A stretch of 64,000 nucleotides of DNA from JAHELQ01 sp965603365 (lineage in GTDB: Bacteria; Acidobacteriota; Aminicenantia; UBA2199), in assembly GCA_965603365.1 (NCBI GenBank), contig CBFDCR010000006.1, forward strand, positions 47,787 through 111,786, read 5' to 3'. The translations under genes and the position numbers were made by a program. The notes below the pieces were generated by a model. That model searched no databases and was not told the origin of the DNA. It saw only the letters and a program-made list of their open reading frames with translations. The first letter of the stretch is position 1; every line of letters starts with the position of its first letter. Of the stretch, positions 17,361 through 24,738 are shown piece after piece.

Positions 17361-17551
17361 AATGGCTGACTTTCCATTATATCAATCGTAATAAATATTT
17401 CTCACTAAAAATTCCGTCCGTTCGATCATTTCCAATTTCCCCCCGGTATTCAGCCGGTACAACACTAACTCCCGCCTCTTTAGATTCAATCGGCAAAATG
17501 TAAGTAAATTTACTACTCCTGCATCTAATTCTATTTCCATACCCAATATTC

Positions 17552-18595
17552 TCACCACTCCCGATGCTGTCCCATTCCGGTTTTTTTTTTCTCAACCCTT
17601 CGCAAAAAAAAAACTTCACTCTCCAAAAAACGGCTTATACGCCTATTCTCCAGTTCTTCATCTGTAAAAGCCCCCATAAAATAAGGATTCTCAGTCTCTA
17701 CCTCTTTGGAGGCCGGCGCCGATTTCTGTCTATACTCCAGATGAAAATTGGCAATTTCTATTCCCCTCTCTTGCCTGTTTCCAGGGTGCAGACGATTAAG
17801 AAATCCAGTCGAAAAGATACTTTCAAATTTTTTTAAATCAAGCCGGCTCCCGCCGCCAAATGGAAACGAATAAAGCGGCTTGATTCCCAGGTTCAGTAAA
17901 AATACCGTCAACCTGCCGATACAACAACGATGAGACAGGTTCGCCCCAAAGGCAGAATGATAACTCATCTTCACGATGTCCGGCCGAACATACTTGCGCA
18001 GGATAGACTTCAATACTCTTATGACCTCGGGGCATGATAGCTCCGAAACCTGGCTGAGTATCCCCAGATTGTAGGGAGGCATATATTGGCAGGATAAAAA
18101 ATGAATAGATCCCCGTGACCGGCTTTTACACTTTTCTCCGCCAAAATCCACATCCATGATCACTTCACCCAATCCCCTCAACTGTTTATCCAGATGGGCG
18201 GCGCAGTCATCAGGCGGCGCCTCTTGCCGGTGCGTTCTTTTTGACTCCCCATATTCCTTTAGTGTACGATAAACAAACCATTCGGAGATTTCTGTGCCAA
18301 ACGTCTGTTTGTATCTCGACTTAATGGCAACCGCACCGATGGAAGCGCCTTTACTCATCTCCAAATCCTCCCTGAGCTTTATAATCCGCTCCTTTTCTAC
18401 CTCACTGTGGGTTTTCATTTTTCCCTTACGCCATCCCCGGCCATCCTTTTCAATTTCCGCCTCATCCATGTTTAACCAGCGCATCACACTGTCGGTACTA
18501 CACATCAGGTAGCGGGCGATCTTGCGAATCCCCCAACCCAACTCTTTCAGTCTTTTTGCCTCCTGCCTTTTTTGGATTAAAATAGTTTTTTTCAT
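17552..18595 (-). CDS. Transposase-derived protein, HTH plus degenerate DDE domain
   Basis: The 347-residue protein has an N-terminal helix-turn-helix (KRLKELGWGIRKIARYLMCS...SVMRWL) and a second DNA-binding stretch (HSEVEKERIIKLRE). An integrase-core-like domain follows from ~140. The first Asp is present (MDVDFGGE) and so is a plausible final Glu (KKFESIFS). The place where DNGxxF is expected reads MSYHSAFG, so the middle Asp is gone. It has a strong ribosome site (AGGAGG, 8 nt spacing) and no terminal repeats I could find. It may be a dead IS481/IS30-like transposase or a domesticated DNA-binding protein. The last ~30 codons are rich in Lys/Arg and Phe, and the true end of the family may be earlier. 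Confidence 0.65.
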   Translation of the reverse strand: MKKTILIQKRQEAKRLKELGWGIRKIARYLMCSTDSVMRWLNMDEAEIEKDGRGWRKGKMKTHSEVEKERIIKLREDLEMSKGASIGAVAIKSRYKQTFGTEISEWFVYRTLKEYGESKRTHRQEAPPDDCAAHLDKQLRGLGEVIMDVDFGGEKCKSRSRGSIHFLSCQYMPPYNLGILSQVSELSCPEVIRVLKSILRKYVRPDIVKMSYHSAFGANLSHRCCIGRLTVFLLNLGIKPLYSFPFGGGSRLDLKKFESIFSTGFLNRLHPGNRQERGIEIANFHLEYRQKSAPASKEVETENPYFMGAFTDEELENRRISRFLESEVFFLRRVEKKKTGMGQHREW

Positions 18596-18783
18596 TATAA
18601 AACCTCCTATTTGTTAGATTTAAATTTAATTTTTTTTTGTTTCCTTTAAGAGCTACTCAAGCTTATATATTGTCTCTTCACCCTCTATGAAAAATAAAAA
18701 GCAACATTGTTTATAATGTCAACGGCTGTTCACCATTCCCCTCCGAAAACTGGCAATATCTTCATGTCATCACAATATACTAC

Positions 18784-18843
18784 TTAGAACTTTTTCAGTT
18801 CGTCATAATTAATCCTAATATTTATTTTTAAACCTTTAGGCAT
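18784..18843 (-). CDS. Short 19-codon ORF with strong ribosome binding site
   Basis: The encoded peptide MPKGLKINIRINYDELKKF is preceded by GGAGG with a 7-nt spacer, better than most sites in this window. It lies about 190 bp upstream of the transposase-like gene on the same strand. It may be a genuine small peptide, a leader peptide, or the truncated start of a lost gene. No function is assigned. Confidence 0.4.
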   Translation of the reverse strand: MPKGLKINIRINYDELKKF

Positions 18844-19128
18844 TTAACTACCTCCTCTATCTACTGTAAGTAATTTTCATGGATCTGTTTAAAAATTACC
18901 TATTCTAATTTGTTTATTGTCCTGAAAAAAGAAAAACAAGGGAATACTAAAAATGATTACCCCCATAATCGTAAGCGTCAAACAGACTGCATACCGAACA
19001 AAGGGCGGACAGGTTTGATTGGGGTATGGATTGTAATAAAAGGGGATTGAATATTATACTTCAACTAATTTGTCCAGTTGATCTTTGTCCAGATATTGGG
19101 GCAATAATTTTTTGATGCCAGGATTTAG

Positions 19129-19150
19129 CCTGTCCCCAAAGCTTTCCTAA
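19129..19150 (+). repeat. Extragenic motif copy, left bracket of the 19.2-kb array
   Basis: CCTGTCCCCAAAGCTTTCCTAA matches the right half of the longer copies at 23471, 24125 and 24622. It continues into a stretch (19151-19200, with AAAATCTGGGAAATC) that reappears inverted at 63889-63962. The rest of 18844-19128 shows nothing recognisable. Confidence 0.6.
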
Positions 19151-19200
19151 AAAATGTGCGTACCACGTACGAAAATCTGGGAAATCTGGGCACGGCCCAT

Positions 19201-19492
19201 TGCCGAAAATACCCCGTCACTGCCAGAAATACCGCATTACTGCCGAAAATACCCCGCCACCGGGGTTTAAACCCCGCCCTTGCGAAAAAACTCGAAACAT
19301 CGGGATAAAAACCCCGACACTGCCGGAAATACCCCGGCATTTGACCCTCGACCTCAAACTTTGACCTCGTGAGCTCAACCATTCACCTGGTGACCTGAAC
19401 ATTTGAGCTCACGACCTGAATATTTCAGGTCTCAACCTTGACCGTTCAGGTTTGAATATGAATGATTGAGGTTTCAACATGAAATGTTGAAG
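19201..19492. repeat. Tandem array of ~14 degenerate 20-bp units
   Basis: The phase is exactly 20 bp. Units such as TGCCGAAAATACCCCGTCAC start at 19201, 19221, 19241 and 19321. The theme then drifts to units built on GACCTC/GAGGTC and CACCTGGTG (19341-19492). Many units are partly palindromic. There are no fixed repeats and spacers, so it is not CRISPR. It ends ~125 bp before the TIR gene start and is bracketed by the CTGTCCCC motif on both sides. Confidence 0.65.
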
Positions 19493-19505
19493 GCGCACTC
19501 TTTTT

Positions 19506-19528
19506 GACTGTCCCCAATTTTTCCCCTC
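19506..19528 (+). repeat. Extragenic motif copy, right bracket of the 19.2-kb array
   Basis: GACTGTCCCCAATTTTTCCC shares the CTGTCCCCAA core with the copies at 19129, 24125 and 24622, in the same orientation. Confidence 0.5.
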
Positions 19529-19618
19529 TAAAACCAAGGCCTCTACCAGGATTCTCTTCTATACCGTAAGGCAAGTATATGGTAGAATATCTCTTTTTAA
19601 AAAACATTGAGGTTAAAA

Positions 19619-22600
19619 ATGAGTAACAAAAAAGCCTGGAAAGAATTGGAGAAAGTGCTTGGCGATACTGAAGGTAAGTATTGGGGAGAGCAGCGGGATC
19701 GATTTAAGAAATTTGTCGATTTCCTATCCGGGGATTTAGATTTTGATACATTTAAGAGTTATATCCAGGTGGTCAAAAATTATAAACTGGATGAAAAGCT
19801 ATATTATTATTTTTTTGGATTTTCCGCATTATCTGGTGTTTTAGAAGAGCGGTCCGGTGAAAGCTGGGCAGAGCAAGGTTATAAATTTTTATTAGAAGCT
19901 CTTTCCCAGGTGGAAGAAGAGAACAACAGGGCCATCGGCCTGGTAGGCAATGCCTTCTGGCCGGGGGTGGTGGAGGGATTTCCCCACAAAACCCGGACGG
20001 TATGGCTGGAAAATCTTTACCAATTCAGCCTGGAAATAATTGACGGTATAGAGGATCAAGATATGAAGGCAACCGCCCTTTCTAGAATCGCTAATGATTT
20101 GAAAGAGAGCGGCGAATTACAGTGGATCCGGCCCTTTTTTGAAAATCTCGTCCAGCGGGCGTTTGCCTTAAAAAAAGTCGAGGACCAGGTAGATGCACTG
20201 TCCGGTATTGTACGAAATCTGGGAGACTGGTCCGAATCACCCTGGGCCGTTAAACTTTTCAAAAACCTTCTAAACAAGTCGGCTGAATTCTCCGGCAAAC
20301 CCCTCAACCACTTTAAGGACAGCCCCCGGGCCACCTTCCTGAAGGGATTTGTCAATGCCCTCGAGGAATCGGGCCGCCCGCAGTGGGTCCAGGCTACTAC
20401 CCCGGCGATATGGGAAAAAATAAATACCATTTCCCTGGAAAAAGAGAAAGCCGGGCTATTTGACGACATGGCACGGGCCGGTCTGGAGGCGGGAAGTGGT
20501 GAGGCGATGACTCAGATTTTTTCCAGGATGCTTTCCGAGATTGCCGCCATGGAGGAGCCGGAAGATAAAGCCGAGGCGATCGGTAATATGGCCTCCGGCC
20601 TGGTAGAGGGTGAAGAACATAACGCGAAGCTGCCGGAGATCTTCGATCAGTTGATTGGTTTGGCGGCAAAGATGAAGAATGAGGAAGCCAGGGCAAAAGC
20701 GCTGGCGTACACGGTAGGCAGCATTGCCGATGCATTGGTCGAGATCAGTGATCAAGATTGGGCCCGCGAGAAATTGGCGGGGCTTCTTGCGTTTGCCTCT
20801 TCTATTCATACCGATGAGATTCGGGCAGATTTTCTCGGTAACCTGGTGGAAGTGCTGGAGGATGCCGAGAAGCCCGAATGGGCGCTTGACTATTGCAGCC
20901 AAATCATTACGGTTGCCCTGGGAATTGCCAACGATGAGTCCCGGGGCGAAGCATTGGCCGGCATTGCCGATGGCTTATCGGGGATTTCGTCTGTGTCCTG
21001 GCTGGAAGCGCTCTTCCGACAACTCCTCGAGGCTGCCCAGGCTCTGGATAATTCGGAGTATCGGATTAATACTATTTTCGGCAGTCATGGGATTGTGGAG
21101 AGTGCTTTGAAGGTCGATCCCCAGCCAGAGTGGGCCATAAGTCTGATGAGGGGAGCATTCTCGCTATTGAAAGATTTTGAATCCTCCCTCTACAAATCGT
21201 TCTCACTGAAAGACATGGGTGAAGAGATCGTCCCCAAAATAAAAGATAAAAGGATCATGGCGGAGCTGATCGACGCCTTGTTTTCCCAATACAATAAATT
21301 GCAAGGCGGTGAATATATCGGTGAAGCCGCCGCAGGCCTGGCCGCCGGGATCAGGAACATCGAGGATGCCGTCCTGCAAAAGGATATTTTGTTCCGCCTG
21401 CTAGAATTTTCCAGGGATTTTACTGATGACAAAGTAATCCTGCAGGTAACGGCTGGCGTGATCGAAAATGCTTTGGGAATTTTTTCCGATATTAGAGAGG
21501 AACCCTGGATTAAAGATGCCTTTTACGAATTGCTGCAAAATGTGGAGAAATTAAAAGACCACAGCTTCAGAGCCGGTTTGTTAGCGGGTCAGCGTTTAGA
21601 GGTAAGAAGCAGCATCGCCCTGGCACTGGCGGATACAGCCAATGCAGATTGGCGGGATTACTATCTCCAATGCGTGAAAACGATGGCTCAATTAGATGAT
21701 CGGGATGCCCGGCTCTACGCCTTTATCAATTTTGCCGAAATTGCCATGGGAGAAGGAACGATTTCCGAAGGACTGCAAGAGGCCGATTGGCTGAAGGAGA
21801 TCCAGTTGATGATCATCGATCGGGTGCTGGATGATCTCTCCCAGACAAAAGACAGCCTGGATGAAAAAGACCTGAAGTATGTCCACAACCATCTATCAAA
21901 AATGTTGGCCTTCCTGGATCGCCGGATCGAAACGGGACGGCCGGGGATTATATCTGTTTTTTCCAACCGCCCGTCTCTTTATGAAGGGCTTCTAAGCAAA
22001 ATATCGGAGCTAAAGGAAGAGACATATGTGGAAAAGGATCCTTTTAGCGAAGATGTCCTTTTTCAGATCTGCCCCAGGGTCACCTTAGTCAGTTCCCTTG
22101 CCCGGGATTTTATGAAGGAGAAAGACCGGCAATGGGTACGGGATTTCCTGGAGAAAATACTGGCTGCCTTGCTCCTTTTCCAGGAGCCTTTGAATCGAAA
22201 AAATGTTTTACAGGCCCTTATGGAAGGTATATCTTTGCTGGATGACATTGCCTTGCAAGCCCAATGGTTCGAGCAGATCATGGGCCAGGTCAGCCCGGCG
22301 GATTCATTCTTTAAGGATATTAGACTCTCGGTGATGCGAGGGTTTATCCGCCTGGGCCTTCATGAGAGAGCGATGAAGGTGGCCCTTGAATTTTCCGACC
22401 CGGTGGCCCGGATTGAGGCCATTCGGGAATTATCGGCCATCCTGGAAGCCGACTTGCCCCTGGAGATCATGGAAACCGTGAGAGAGCTGACTACCGCGGA
22501 GTCGCAGTTGGCCATTACCAAACGATTGTTAAAAGATCCGGACTACAAAGACAGGAATCCGGATCAATATCAATACGATGTGGCCATTTCCTTTGCCGGA

Positions 22601-22987
22601 CCCGACCGGACGCATGCGGAGGCTATGGCTGCTGCGATGGAGAAATCGGGTTTGAGGGTCTTTTATGATGTTAACTTCAAAGCCGAGTTGTGGGGGGCCA
22701 ACCTGATTCAAAAGCTCTATTCTATCTATTCCTCCCAGGCTCTCTACTGCCTAATCCTGTTTTCTCAAGCCTATACCGAGCGGAAGTGGACGCGTCTGGA
22801 ATTGGAGGCTGCCCAATCCCGGCAATTGGAAAGCAAGGAACCCTATATATTACTGCTCCGGACCGATGAGTCTGAGATGCCGTCTGAATTCAGTGCCCGC
22901 GGGCATCTCAGCCTGAGGGATCATTCCTATGACGAGATCGCCCGCATATTGGTCACCAAGGTCATGAAACAGAGACGAGGAATTTAG
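19619..22987 (+). CDS. Large helical-repeat protein with C-terminal TIR domain
   Basis: The 1122-residue protein has about 980 residues of Ala/Leu/Glu-rich helices in repeats of roughly 40-50 residues, each carrying a variant of ALAGIADGL...W. This is a HEAT/ARM-like solenoid (DQVDALSGIVRNLG, KAEAIGNMASGLVEG, RGEALAGIADGLSG and others). A TIR domain follows at ~984-1115, beginning YDVAISFAGPDR. The motif RLELEAA near 1060 holds the Glu where NAD-cleaving TIRs have theirs. Such architectures (large sensor, TIR effector) are typical of bacterial antiviral or cell-suicide proteins; activity here is inference. The ATG at 19619 has GAGG seven bases upstream and is preferred to a TTG four codons earlier. 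It is a monocistronic gene placed directly behind a tandem-repeat array. Confidence 0.85.
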   Translation: MSNKKAWKELEKVLGDTEGKYWGEQRDRFKKFVDFLSGDLDFDTFKSYIQVVKNYKLDEKLYYYFFGFSALSGVLEERSGESWAEQGYKFLLEALSQVEEENNRAIGLVGNAFWPGVVEGFPHKTRTVWLENLYQFSLEIIDGIEDQDMKATALSRIANDLKESGELQWIRPFFENLVQRAFALKKVEDQVDALSGIVRNLGDWSESPWAVKLFKNLLNKSAEFSGKPLNHFKDSPRATFLKGFVNALEESGRPQWVQATTPAIWEKINTISLEKEKAGLFDDMARAGLEAGSGEAMTQIFSRMLSEIAAMEEPEDKAEAIGNMASGLVEGEEHNAKLPEIFDQLIGLAAKMKNEEARAKALAYTVGSIADALVEISDQDWAREKLAGLLAFASSIHTDEIRADFLGNLVEVLEDAEKPEWALDYCSQIITVALGIANDESRGEALAGIADGLSGISSVSWLEALFRQLLEAAQALDNSEYRINTIFGSHGIVESALKVDPQPEWAISLMRGAFSLLKDFESSLYKSFSLKDMGEEIVPKIKDKRIMAELIDALFSQYNKLQGGEYIGEAAAGLAAGIRNIEDAVLQKDILFRLLEFSRDFTDDKVILQVTAGVIENALGIFSDIREEPWIKDAFYELLQNVEKLKDHSFRAGLLAGQRLEVRSSIALALADTANADWRDYYLQCVKTMAQLDDRDARLYAFINFAEIAMGEGTISEGLQEADWLKEIQLMIIDRVLDDLSQTKDSLDEKDLKYVHNHLSKMLAFLDRRIETGRPGIISVFSNRPSLYEGLLSKISELKEETYVEKDPFSEDVLFQICPRVTLVSSLARDFMKEKDRQWVRDFLEKILAALLLFQEPLNRKNVLQALMEGISLLDDIALQAQWFEQIMGQVSPADSFFKDIRLSVMRGFIRLGLHERAMKVALEFSDPVARIEAIRELSAILEADLPLEIMETVRELTTAESQLAITKRLLKDPDYKDRNPDQYQYDVAISFAGPDRTHAEAMAAAMEKSGLRVFYDVNFKAELWGANLIQKLYSIYSSQALYCLILFSQAYTERKWTRLELEAAQSRQLESKEPYILLLRTDESEMPSEFSARGHLSLRDHSYDEIARILVTKVMKQRRGI

Positions 22988-23069
22988 ATCAGCTCATGCG
23001 CCGGGCTTCGCCTTTACCATTGTATAATACATTCTTCATTCAGCCGAAAAAAATGAAGGAGAAAGCAAA

Positions 23070-23464
23070 ATGAAACAATTGAAGGGGCTGATTTTATTTT
23101 TAATTTTTTTTCTTACGTTTGCCAGCCAGGCAGACGCCGGAAAAGTCGTCCCCTTGATCCAATTGGAAAAACCCAATTCCATAACCGTTTTATCGCCATT
23201 AATCTCTATGCTCTCAAAGATACCAAACCCAAAGGAGTAAGGATAGAAAAAGAAATCTGGCGAAAAGAACATTACGGACAAATGAACCATATTGATTGTC
23301 TCAGGCTGGCTATGGCGACAAAAGAAGAATTCATGAGAGGCACACTTTACCAGGTTTATAATAACCACGTCTTCGTTGAAGGAAATAACAATGAAATCCA
23401 TGTGTTTGACGATGCCGGGAACAAACAATATACCATTCGTCATGAGTACGAACAAAGCCAGCTC
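23070..23464 (+). pseudogene. Frameshifted and 3'-truncated secreted-protein gene
   Basis: It opens with a classical signal peptide (MKQLKGLILFLIFFLTFASQADA) and then reads KVVPLIQLEKP before stopping at 23240. A +/-1 shift near 23160-23200 restores a good frame: RFIAINLYALKDTKP, then IEKEIWRKEHYGQ and later TIRHEYEQSQ. The restored frame then runs straight into the extragenic motif at 23471. The gene thus has one frameshift and a lost 3' end at the motif. The product family is not recognised. Confidence 0.6.
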
Positions 23465-23470
23465 GGTGCG

Positions 23471-23514
23471 GGAACCAAAATTTGCCTGCCCCCAATGCCC
23501 CCAAAGCTCCCCAA
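23471..23514 (+). repeat. Extragenic motif copy at the broken end of a gene
   Basis: GGAACCAAAATTTGCCTG, followed by CCCCAATGCCCCCAAAGCTC, closely matches the copy at 24622-24670. It lies exactly where the secreted-protein pseudogene loses its coding continuity. Confidence 0.6.
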
Positions 23515-23530
23515 CTGTCTCCTGAGCTTT

Positions 23531-23749
23531 TCATGGAGCCATACTTTGTTGAAGTTCCCTGACCTGTTTATAAGAGAAATTGACAATATCGGCACGATCT
23601 CTGGCATGTTCGATTGTCATACTAACCAGATTTCCATCTTTATCGAGTTCAATTAAAATATCCTGAGATAGTTCTCGAGTTTCCACTATCTCTTTATCAG
23701 TAAAATCGACAAGAACGGTATCTGTATCTTGAAAATATTTAATATCCAT
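23531..23749 (-). CDS. DUF2283 family small protein, copy 1
   Basis: The 72-residue protein (MDIKYFQDTDTVLVDF...) is a DUF2283-type small protein. Members of the family often pair with a second small ORF and are suspected antitoxin-like partners. Its ATG overlaps the stop of the preceding gene (TAATG), so the two are translationally coupled. A near-identical copy on the opposite strand at 49752-49970 differs at only about ten positions. Confidence 0.8.
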   Translation of the reverse strand: MDIKYFQDTDTVLVDFTDKEIVETRELSQDILIELDKDGNLVSMTIEHARDRADIVNFSYKQVRELQQSMAP

Positions 23750-23994
23750 TACTCATCCTCCTCTTTAAATGAACGATCAAAAAAAGCATTGTGAATGGTT
23801 TCACCATCCTCCAATATTACAATTCTCAAATATTTATTATCTGCCTCTGATATCCTGGCCCACCTTCTGATCCGCCCATCTGATTGAGATTCTTCTTTTA
23901 CAGGGTTATTAAAGGCACGCTGAATCCATTCCATTTTTATCTTTTGCCTATCGCTGCGGTTTCGGGTATAGAGAAAATACTGGGTGTACTTCAT
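23749..23994 (-). CDS. Small protein partnered with DUF2283 (DUF4258-like), intact copy
   Basis: The 81-residue protein begins MKYTQYFLYTRNRSDRQ and carries the block DGRIRRWARISE...KYLRIVILEDGETIHNAFFDRSF. That layout recalls small DUF4258-like toxin-type proteins found before DUF2283 genes; the family name is from memory. I chose the ATG at 23994 (AAAGGA upstream) over a TTG at 24018. A copy at 49681 retains only its two ends, which helps define what is dispensable or lost. Confidence 0.65.
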   Translation of the reverse strand: MKYTQYFLYTRNRSDRQKIKMEWIQRAFNNPVKEESQSDGRIRRWARISEADNKYLRIVILEDGETIHNAFFDRSFKEEDE

Positions 23995-24124
23995 TTTTCC
24001 TTTACTAATATGCCTCAATCGATAAAAAATGTCAATATAATTATGGCGGTAGGCCGAAGTTTTTGTCCCCGAAGTTTTCCCGGTTTATTACGATTGGTTA
24101 ATCGCAGTGGGGAGAGGTGATATC

Positions 24125-24163
24125 GGGACCAAATTTTTCGCCTGTCCCCAGTTTTTTCCCTAA
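24125..24163 (+). repeat. Extragenic motif copy, left bracket of the 24.2-kb array
   Basis: GGGACCAAATTTTTCGCCTG, then TCCCCAGTTTTTTCCCTAA, sits 10 bp before the first 21-bp unit. It matches the right bracket at 24622 in the same orientation. Confidence 0.65.
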
Positions 24164-24173
24164 CAACGATAAA

Positions 24174-24593
24174 ATTGCTGTTCCGAGCAGCTTGAGCGCA
24201 GTTCTGAGCAGCCTGATGGCAGCTTTTAACTGCTGTATCGCAGTTCAGAACTGTTGTGCCGCAGCTTTTTTTTGAAGTATCGCAGTTCAGAATTGATGTA
24301 TCGCAGCTCTGGGCTGCTGTAACGCAGTTTTTAACTGCTCTATCGCAGTTCAGAGCAGCCCGATCGCAGTTCTAAGCTGCCCGATCGCAGATCAGAACTG
24401 CGGTATCGCACTTTTGAACTGCCCGATTTCAATTCCGAACTCCGCCATTGCAGTTCCGAACTGCGCTACTGCAATTCCGAACTGCTTCACCGGTGGCCAG
24501 AACAGATCCATCGCTGCTTCGAGCAGCTCAATCGCTGTCCCGGACAGATCCATCGCTGTTCCGAACATCTCAATCGCGCCTCCAGGAGAGGCT
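24174..24593. repeat. Twenty 21-bp tandem units in perfect phase
   Basis: Units start every 21 bp from 24174 to 24573 without a single insertion or deletion, although they differ at many positions. A typical unit is ATCGCAGTTCAGAACTGC plus three bases, and its core GCAGTTCAGAACTGC is a perfect palindrome. Both strands contain stops inside the array (for example TGA in units 5 and 6 on the plus strand), so it is not an open frame throughout, though parts read as heptads (IAVPNCA). 21 bp equals two turns of B-DNA. Confidence 0.85.
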
Positions 24594-24621
24594 TTTGCCC
24601 TAGCCGCACCTTTAGCCGAAT

Positions 24622-24670
24622 AGGAACCAAAATTTTCACCTGTCCCCAATGTCCCCAAAGCTTTCCCTAA
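24622..24670 (+). repeat. Extragenic motif copy, right bracket of the 24.2-kb array
   Basis: This is the fullest copy: AGGAACCAAAATTTTCACC, then TGTCCCCAATGTCCCC and AAAGCTTTCCCTAA. It ends ~22 bp before the -35 box of the HD/ATPase operon. Confidence 0.65.
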
Positions 24671-24692
24671 TAAGAGAATTTTTTAAAATGTT

Positions 24693-24721
24693 TTGAAAAA
24701 TCTGTTCTTTTATACTATAAT
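24693..24721 (+). promoter_or_regulatory. Sigma70-type promoter of the HD/ATPase operon
   Basis: TTGAAA (24693-24698), a 17-bp spacer and TATAAT (24716-24721) precede the ribosome site GAGGGG and the ATG at 24739. The expected leader is only about 11 nt long. Confidence 0.7.
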
Positions 24722-24738
24722 TGGGAAGAGAGGGGAAT

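Noticed and set aside
17377..17619. 80-residue minus-strand ORF after the transposase-like gene
   Set aside because: It overlaps that gene's 3' end in another frame and has no ribosome site or recognisable domain.
19201..19492. CRISPR array
   Set aside because: No constant repeat separated by unique spacers, unit length only 20-21 bp, and no cas genes; the same applies to the 24.2- and 53.1-kb arrays.
24392..24658. Heptad-like ORFs on both strands of the 24.2-kb array
   Set aside because: Stops interrupt the array on both strands and no start signal is present; treated as a DNA repeat.
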